64,000 nucleotides of DNA from Oscillospiraceae bacterium (GTDB taxonomy: Bacteria; Bacillota; Clostridia; Oscillospirales; SIG627). Both the position numbers and the translations under genes were made by a program. Below the pieces are notes generated by a model. It did no database searches and was not told the DNA's origin. It saw only the letters and a program-made list of their open reading frames with translations. Shown in pieces: positions 59,299-64,000 of this stretch (positions within the stretch are counted from its first letter, which is position 1; each line of letters starts with the position of its first letter). The stretch covers positions 57,065 through 121,064 of the forward strand of contig SVTC01000004.1 in the NCBI GenBank assembly GCA_015063985.1. Direction: 5' to 3'.

Positions 59299-60178
59299 GA
59301 ATAATAAGGTCTTTTTTGCAAACTGCCACAATCATTCCACCTATTCGGATGGGGAATATACCCCCGAGGAGCTTGTGGATATCGCCGCCGAAAAGGGCTA
59401 TAGGGCACTGCTTCTTACAGATCACGACACCGTGAAGGGGCAATACTCATTTCAAAAAGCGGCAAGAAAAAAAGGAATAATGACCCTTAACGCCTGCGAG
59501 TTTTCTTCAAGGACGCTGAATATTCCCTTTCATATTCTGGGAATAGATTTTGATTCGGAGAATAACAGGATCAGGGAGATCCTGGAAAGAGGCAGAAGAA
59601 AGCAGACCGAAAGGACCGCACTTCTTTTAAGCTTCGGTAAGGAGCGGGGATACGTTAAAGAGGAGCTTACGATGGAGCTTGCCTGCAGGCTTTATCCCGA
59701 CAATGATTATTTTTGCTGCAGTCACCTTTTAAACGCGGCGTTGAGGTATGGAATTTATAATGAAGACGAGATAAAGCATATCCATAAAAATGTGTTTTCC
59801 GCTTCAAGAAAAACCGTACGTGAGGATGAAGCGAGAATAAAGGAAATAAACGGCCTTTATTATTTTGATGGCGTAGAGGTAGTCAGGGCGATCGTGGAGG
59901 CGGGCGGTGTTGCCGTTGCGGCGCACCCGGGAAAGTATATAGGGTGTGTAAAGCCCTTGATCGAGGCGGGCCTTGGAGGTATAGAAATACGCCATCCGGA
60001 TTGCAGCGGTGAGCAAAACAAAGAGTGTGAAGAGCTCTGCCGTGAGCTGAGGCTCTACAGATTGGGCGGAACGGATCACAGCTCGGTGCTTGGCTCAAGC
60101 CTTTCCGACGTGCCCATGTCCTCGGGCTATATTACCGAGGAGGAGTTTATGGAGCTCTATGAGAGACGATTGGGTTAA
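59291..60178 (+). CDS. PHP-domain metal-dependent hydrolase (second of tandem pair)
   Basis: A 295-residue paralogue of the preceding gene with the same motif series: ANCHNHSTYSDGE, LLTDHDTVKG, AVAAHPGKY and GGTDHSS. The start overlaps the upstream gene's last codons, with GGAG about 8 bases before it. Co-translation of two diverged copies suggests a heteromer or two related substrates. Transcription seems to end before the strong promoter that follows. Confidence 0.9.
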   Translation: MVENNKVFFANCHNHSTYSDGEYTPEELVDIAAEKGYRALLLTDHDTVKGQYSFQKAARKKGIMTLNACEFSSRTLNIPFHILGIDFDSENNRIREILERGRRKQTERTALLLSFGKERGYVKEELTMELACRLYPDNDYFCCSHLLNAALRYGIYNEDEIKHIHKNVFSASRKTVREDEARIKEINGLYYFDGVEVVRAIVEAGGVAVAAHPGKYIGCVKPLIEAGLGGIEIRHPDCSGEQNKECEELCRELRLYRLGGTDHSSVLGSSLSDVPMSSGYITEEEFMELYERRLG

Positions 60179-60184
60179 AAGCTA

Positions 60185-60213
60185 TTGACAAGGGAAAAAA
60201 CATTTGGTAAAAT
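60185..60213 (+). promoter_or_regulatory. Promoter of aminotransferase operon
   Basis: TTGACA, 17 bases, TAAAAT with extended TGG. Confidence 0.75.
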
Positions 60214-60262
60214 AAGCTTAAATAGAAGGGTAATTATACCCGAAGAACATTTGGAGGAGAAA

Positions 60263-61573
60263 ATGGGAAAACAGACAACAGATTTTCGTTATAATACAGG
60301 TGCTACAAAGGTACCGTGGGCGGCAGTAGGCGAGAACTACAATACCGCAGATCTTATGGAGATCATCAAATTTCTTATGCAGGGCGAGGGCGAGGAATAC
60401 GATAACGCCATCAACGCCGTATGGGAGCAGGTAAAGAAGCTTGGCGAGATCGCCACGGCTCCCGGAAAGCTTTCTCTTGCATCTCAGGTAGAGGCAGCAG
60501 AGGAAGCTTGTAACGATTACCTCGGAACCACCACCAGCACCTTCGTTACAAACGCTACCTCCGGCTTTGAGATCGCATATAAGTATGCAAACCTTAAGGA
60601 GGGAGACGAGGTCATCGTTCCCGCCATCACCTTCGTTGCCACAATGGCATATCCTCTTGCAGTGGGCGCAAAGCTTGTTTTTGCAGACGTTGATCCCCTT
60701 ACCATCAATATGGATCCCAAGGACGTTGCAAAAAAGATCACTCCCAAGACCAAAATGATCGTTCCCGTTCATATCGGCGGATATCCCGTTGACCTTGATC
60801 CTATTATGGAGCTTGCAAGAAAGAACGATATTATCGTTCTTGAGGATGCCGCTCACGCCTTCGGTGCTATGTACAACGGCAGAAAGGTTGGTACTATCGG
60901 TGATTTCGCCGCATTCAGCTTCCACGAGGTAAAGAATATCACCTCCTTCGGAGAGGGCGGCATTGCCACCACAAACGTTGAGGGCTTCGGTCCCGAGATG
61001 AAGAGAGCGCGCTTTTTGGGTATGGATTTCTCTCAGCCCATCAAGAACTGGCTCTATAACATCACTCCCATTCCCGGAAAGGAAAAGCCCTTTGTTGCGG
61101 CAAACTACTCCACTACAGAGATCCAGGGTCTCGGTCTGAAGCTTCAGATAGCAAGAAATGAGGAGATCATTGCCACCCGTCGCAAGGCGGCAGAGCGTCT
61201 TAATAACAGACTTGCCGCTAACGATGCTATCATTTGCCAGGATCTGGGAAATGATAAGATAAAGCCCACCTTCCACCTCTACCTTCTGCAGATCGATCCC
61301 GCAAAGGCAGGCGGAGACGTGCAGACCCTTAAGAAGAAGCTTGAGGAGAAGGGCGTAACCAACATTCCTCACTTCGGTCCTCTGTATCGCTTTAAGGTAG
61401 TAAGTGATATGGGCTATGACGCAGACGAGATCGCAAAGACCTGTCCCGTTTGCGAGGAAGTGTTCAATAAGAGATTTACTCACCTTCCTCTTTACGGTCT
61501 CAGCGACGAGCAGCTTGACTATATGGCAGATGCTATCCTTGAGTCTGTTGCAGAGATGCAGGCAGGCAAATAA
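60263..61573 (+). CDS. DegT/DnrJ/EryC1/StrS-family aminotransferase
   Basis: A 436-residue PLP-dependent enzyme of the sugar aminotransferase family, which aminates keto-sugars. The PLP-aldimine Lys is in FHEVKNITSFGEGG, the phosphate region is FVTNATSGFEIA, and the Asp contacting the ring nitrogen is in LEDAAHAFGA. GGAGGAG precedes the ATG. It is followed 15 bases later by a Gfo/Idh/MocA dehydrogenase, a pairing typical of making amino-sugars or aminocyclitols: oxidise, then transaminate. The N-terminal ~55 residues (GEEYDNAINAVWEQ) are unusual for the family. Confidence 0.9.
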   Translation: MGKQTTDFRYNTGATKVPWAAVGENYNTADLMEIIKFLMQGEGEEYDNAINAVWEQVKKLGEIATAPGKLSLASQVEAAEEACNDYLGTTTSTFVTNATSGFEIAYKYANLKEGDEVIVPAITFVATMAYPLAVGAKLVFADVDPLTINMDPKDVAKKITPKTKMIVPVHIGGYPVDLDPIMELARKNDIIVLEDAAHAFGAMYNGRKVGTIGDFAAFSFHEVKNITSFGEGGIATTNVEGFGPEMKRARFLGMDFSQPIKNWLYNITPIPGKEKPFVAANYSTTEIQGLGLKLQIARNEEIIATRRKAAERLNNRLAANDAIICQDLGNDKIKPTFHLYLLQIDPAKAGGDVQTLKKKLEEKGVTNIPHFGPLYRFKVVSDMGYDADEIAKTCPVCEEVFNKRFTHLPLYGLSDEQLDYMADAILESVAEMQAGK

Positions 61574-61587
61574 TCGGGTGGCATAAA

Positions 61588-62619
61588 ATGAGAAAGATAA
61601 AGTGGGGTATTATCGGCTGCGGAGGAATAGCGGACAGAAGAACTCTGCCCGGAATGATGCTTGCCGAAAATGCTCAGTGCTATGCCGTTATGGATGCAAA
61701 TAAGGAAGCGGCAGAGAGGGTTAAGGAAAAGTACGGCGTAAGGTATGCCTTTACCGATTTCAACGAGCTTCTCAAGCTTGATGAGATCGAGGCGGTGTAT
61801 ATCGCATCTCCCGTTTTCGCTCATAAGGAGCAGGCTTATGCCGCCGCGAAGGCGAAAAAGCACATATTGCTGGAAAAGCCCCTGGGACTCACCCTTCAGG
61901 ACTCTATTGATATCATAGAGCTTTGCGAGAAGGAGGGTGTAAAGCTCGGAGTGGGCTTGATGATGCGCTACCACGCATATCATCAGGCTATAAAGAAGCT
62001 TATAAGCGACGGCGTGATCGGAGACATAGTTTCCATGCGCGCTCAGTTTACCTGCTGGTATCCCAAGATCGAAAACTGTTGGAGGCAGGATAAGTCCCTG
62101 TCAGGCGGCGGCGCCCTGATGGATATGGGTATCCACTGTATAGATCTTCTTCAGTACGTTTCCGGTCTTGAGGCTGTGGAATGTACGGGCTATGCCTACA
62201 ATCAGACCTTTGGCTATAATGCGGATGACTCTGCAGCGGTCATTATGAGGATGTCCAACGGAGCGCTTGCTTACGTTGACAGCAATTTCAATATCCCCGA
62301 TGCCGCCGCAAAGTGTCCTCTTGAATTCTACGGCACCAAGGGAAGCATTACCGCGGTGGGAACCCTCGCTCAGGAGGAGGGCGGTACCGTGGAGATACTT
62401 GCCGCGGACGATAGCGCCGGCTACGATGCTCAGCAGAATCGCAGTCTTGTTCAGTCAAGAAGCATCAAGGTGGAGTTTGGCAATATGTACACCAAGGAGA
62501 TAGAGGCATTTTCCGATGCCGTTATCAACGATACCGAGCCTCCGGTAAACGGAAGAAATACCATTCTTGTACAAAAGGTCATTGACGCCATCTACAATAA
62601 TAACGGCGGAAAGCTGTAA
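61588..62619 (+). CDS. Gfo/Idh/MocA-family oxidoreductase
   Basis: A 343-residue NAD(P)-dependent dehydrogenase with Rossmann motif GIIGCGGIADR, the EKP motif (LLEKPLGLT) and the C-terminal segment GGGALMDMGIHCIDLL. It is the second gene after the DegT-type aminotransferase and likely generates the keto-sugar the aminotransferase uses, or reduces a sugar after amination. A strong terminator follows. Confidence 0.93.
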   Translation: MRKIKWGIIGCGGIADRRTLPGMMLAENAQCYAVMDANKEAAERVKEKYGVRYAFTDFNELLKLDEIEAVYIASPVFAHKEQAYAAAKAKKHILLEKPLGLTLQDSIDIIELCEKEGVKLGVGLMMRYHAYHQAIKKLISDGVIGDIVSMRAQFTCWYPKIENCWRQDKSLSGGGALMDMGIHCIDLLQYVSGLEAVECTGYAYNQTFGYNADDSAAVIMRMSNGALAYVDSNFNIPDAAAKCPLEFYGTKGSITAVGTLAQEEGGTVEILAADDSAGYDAQQNRSLVQSRSIKVEFGNMYTKEIEAFSDAVINDTEPPVNGRNTILVQKVIDAIYNNNGGKL

Positions 62620-62626
62620 AAAGACA

Positions 62627-62655
62627 AAAGGAGGCTCGCTGAGCCTCCTTTTTTT
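62627..62655 (+). terminator. Rho-independent terminator
   Basis: AAAGGAGGCTC-GCT-GAGCCTCCTTT followed by TTTT. Confidence 0.95.
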
Positions 62656-62694
62656 GAAAATTGCGGCAAAAGCGCCGATTTAAGGAGTAATTAT

Positions 62695-63777
62695 ATGGCA
62701 GACAATAAAAATCCGCGCCCGCTTTTTATTGATACGGGCGTGTGGGGAAGCGGACATATTCAAGGAATAGCGGTGGATCCCGCAAAGGGTTATATTTACT
62801 ATTCTTATACCACCGTTCTCGTTAAGGCGAGGCTTGACGGCACTGTTATAGGCTGGGTAGGCGGCTTGATGGGGCATTTGGGATGCATCGACTTTAACGA
62901 TGAGGACGGCAAGGTGTACGGCTCTCTGGAATACAAGCACGACGTTATCGGCAGGGCTATAGAAAAAAATCTGGGTGTTACTCTGGCGGACGAGGACGCC
63001 TTTTATATCGCCGTATTTGACGTGGATAAGATAGATCGCCCCAATATGGATTCCGAGGCAGACGGCGTTATGAAGGCGGCTTACGTCAAAGAGGTGGTGG
63101 AGTGGTACTACGGTGCAGATGCAAGGGGGGAAGCCACCCCGTTCAGGGTAACAGGTATCGACGGATTGGGAATAGGCCCCGTGTTTGGAGCCGATAAGGA
63201 CAGTCCCTCCCGTCTTATGCTTTGCAGCGGTACCTACGACGATCCCGAGCATCCCGTCGACAGTGATTATCACGTGATATTGCAGTTTGATTGGAGGGCC
63301 GTTTCCGAGGTGGCCACGGCTCTTACTCAGAAAAAGCCCCATCATCAGGGGGTAGATTGCGAGAAATGGTATTTTCTTGACCTTGGCAATACCACCTGGG
63401 GAGTGCAGAATCTGGAGTACGACGGCTTTGACAACAGCTGGATCGTTTGCGTTTATCCGGGAAAGAAGGAGGAGTCCACTAAATTTCCCATGTTTAAGAT
63501 AGACGGCAATGCTGCCCCGAAAATGCGAATGGGTCGCTTCGGCAGAGAGCACGAGCACCTCATTTTGAAAAAGGAGGGTATCTGCCACGAAAAAACGGGC
63601 ATCTGGGGCAATAAGTTTTCCAGAGGCCAGACGGGCGTATACGCCTTCGGAGACGGTGAATATTATTTCTCCAACGAGTTTGGTACGGGAGATAAAAAAT
63701 GCTCGTCGGTGATAAGGCTTTATCGCCGCCGTGAGGACTGTCCCGACCGCCCCTTTGAGGTTATCGGCTCGTATTAA
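62695..63777 (+). CDS. Uncharacterised protein, probable beta-propeller
   Basis: A 360-residue cytosolic protein I do not recognise. No signal peptide or membrane segment. Repeated short beta-strand patterns with G-x-I-x-Y-S/G-x-x-E (AKGYIYYSYTTVLVKA, DGKVYGSLEYKHDV, NLEYDGFDNSWIV) suggest a propeller or a similar all-beta fold. Several His-rich turns (GHIQ, GREHEHL, KKPHHQG) could bind a metal. AAGGAG precedes the ATG. It stands after the aminotransferase operon's terminator and before the repeat copy B; no promoter box is clear. Confidence 0.65.
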   Translation: MADNKNPRPLFIDTGVWGSGHIQGIAVDPAKGYIYYSYTTVLVKARLDGTVIGWVGGLMGHLGCIDFNDEDGKVYGSLEYKHDVIGRAIEKNLGVTLADEDAFYIAVFDVDKIDRPNMDSEADGVMKAAYVKEVVEWYYGADARGEATPFRVTGIDGLGIGPVFGADKDSPSRLMLCSGTYDDPEHPVDSDYHVILQFDWRAVSEVATALTQKKPHHQGVDCEKWYFLDLGNTTWGVQNLEYDGFDNSWIVCVYPGKKEESTKFPMFKIDGNAAPKMRMGRFGREHEHLILKKEGICHEKTGIWGNKFSRGQTGVYAFGDGEYYFSNEFGTGDKKCSSVIRLYRRREDCPDRPFEVIGSY

Positions 63778-63803
63778 AAAAAGCGCCGCAGATATGGGTG
63801 ATG

Positions 63804-63951
63804 TTCTTAGCGGAGAGTTTATGCTTTGAGCAAAGTGCAAGCATCGCATTTGACTGGTCAAACGTAAATATGGACTAAGCCCAAACCCTTATAACGACAG
63901 AAAGAGATAACAAATCGGTTCGTAGCCGAAATGTTATCTCTTTTTCTGTTG
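63804..63951 (+). repeat. Structured repeat core, copy B
   Basis: Same order of blocks as copy A at 35.5 kb: TTAGCGGA, GCAAGCATCGCATTTG, CTAAGCCCAA, the CAGAAAGAGA stem start, AACAAATCGGTT and TCTCTTTTTCTG. Its long stem (CAGAAAGAGATAACA with TGTTATCTCT-TT-TTCTG) pairs better than in copy A. It begins 27 bases after the preceding stop codon. The right end runs towards the window edge. Confidence 0.78.
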
Positions 63952-63961
63952 GTTTAATGAA

Positions 63962-64000
63962 ATCGTTGCGCGGCAACGATGAAATCTTCACTTCGTTCAG
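63962..64000. repeat. Hairpin array after copy B (cut by window end)
   Basis: ATCGTTGC-GCG-GCAACGAT, then GAAATC and the 5' part of a TTCACTTCGTTCAG hairpin. This is the same arrangement as after copy A, with a different linker. Confidence 0.6.

Noticed and set aside
1..64000. tRNA or rRNA genes
   Set aside because: I looked for T-arm GTTCGAATCC-like sequences and rRNA-like stretches and saw none, though a short tRNA could be missed by eye.

Overview
The window looks like a stretch of chromosome from an uncultured, strictly anaerobic Bacillota (Clostridia, probably a gut Oscillospirales- or Christensenellales-type bacterium). The evidence is indirect. AGGAGG-type ribosome binding sites and TTGACA/TATAAT promoters are frequent. 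There are two oxygen-sensitive glycyl radical enzymes (GREs) with their radical-SAM activases, an Hdr/Flx iron-sulfur flavoprotein complex, many AraC-type regulators and a Clostridia-style REP transposase. I saw no tRNA, rRNA, CRISPR or prophage. Most genes sit in tight, often 4-bp-overlapping operons.

Positions 1-40,430 form a carbon-catabolism island cut into small regulated units. In order: GRE 1, activase, DMT transporter and Zn-alcohol dehydrogenase, with the 5' end of a divergent AraC gene at the left edge; a REP/RAYT patch (5.2-6.4 kb); a dehydroquinase-like enzyme with an SDR; AraC; a ThuA/Gfo-Idh-MocA pair; AraC; a complete branched-chain amino acid (Liv) ABC operon; a glycoside-hydrolase-like protein; YgjV- and EamA-type membrane proteins; an acyltransferase with a second Gfo/Idh/MocA enzyme; two convergent AraC genes; a DapA/NAL-family aldolase with a cytosolic sialidase-like protein; another AraC; GRE 2 with activase and nucleoside hydrolase; a kinase, isomerase and ceramidase-like operon; a LacI regulator; a second glycoside-hydrolase-like gene; a YitT-type protein; and AraC. 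Seven AraC regulators and one LacI regulator lie in 40 kb. Two near-identical extended palindromes suggest that the LacI protein controls both the kinase operon and its own divergent promoter region.

Positions 40,430-46,540 are housekeeping-like: GltX, a HAD hydrolase, GlnRS, dCMP deaminase and a MATE exporter.

Positions 46,540-58,430 hold the most interesting unit: fumC, then hdrB-hdrC-hdrA-flxD-flxC-flxB-flxA, then fumarate-reductase-like iron-sulfur and flavoprotein subunits, then an AspT/YbjL-family transporter. No membrane anchor subunit is present, and the flavoprotein has Asn where the FAD-linking His would be. Together they read as a soluble NADH-linked, possibly electron-bifurcating, fumarate reductase with the hydratase that makes fumarate and a candidate succinate exporter. 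This is inference from gene content and order.

Positions 58,430-64,000 carry two tandem PHP-domain proteins, a DegT-family aminotransferase, a third Gfo/Idh/MocA enzyme and an unrecognised 360-residue protein.

Two copies of a structured intergenic repeat (35.5 kb and 63.8 kb), each just after an operon's last stop codon, share several hairpins with compensatory base changes. The complete copy is bounded by 11-bp inverted repeats and carries an array of small hairpins.
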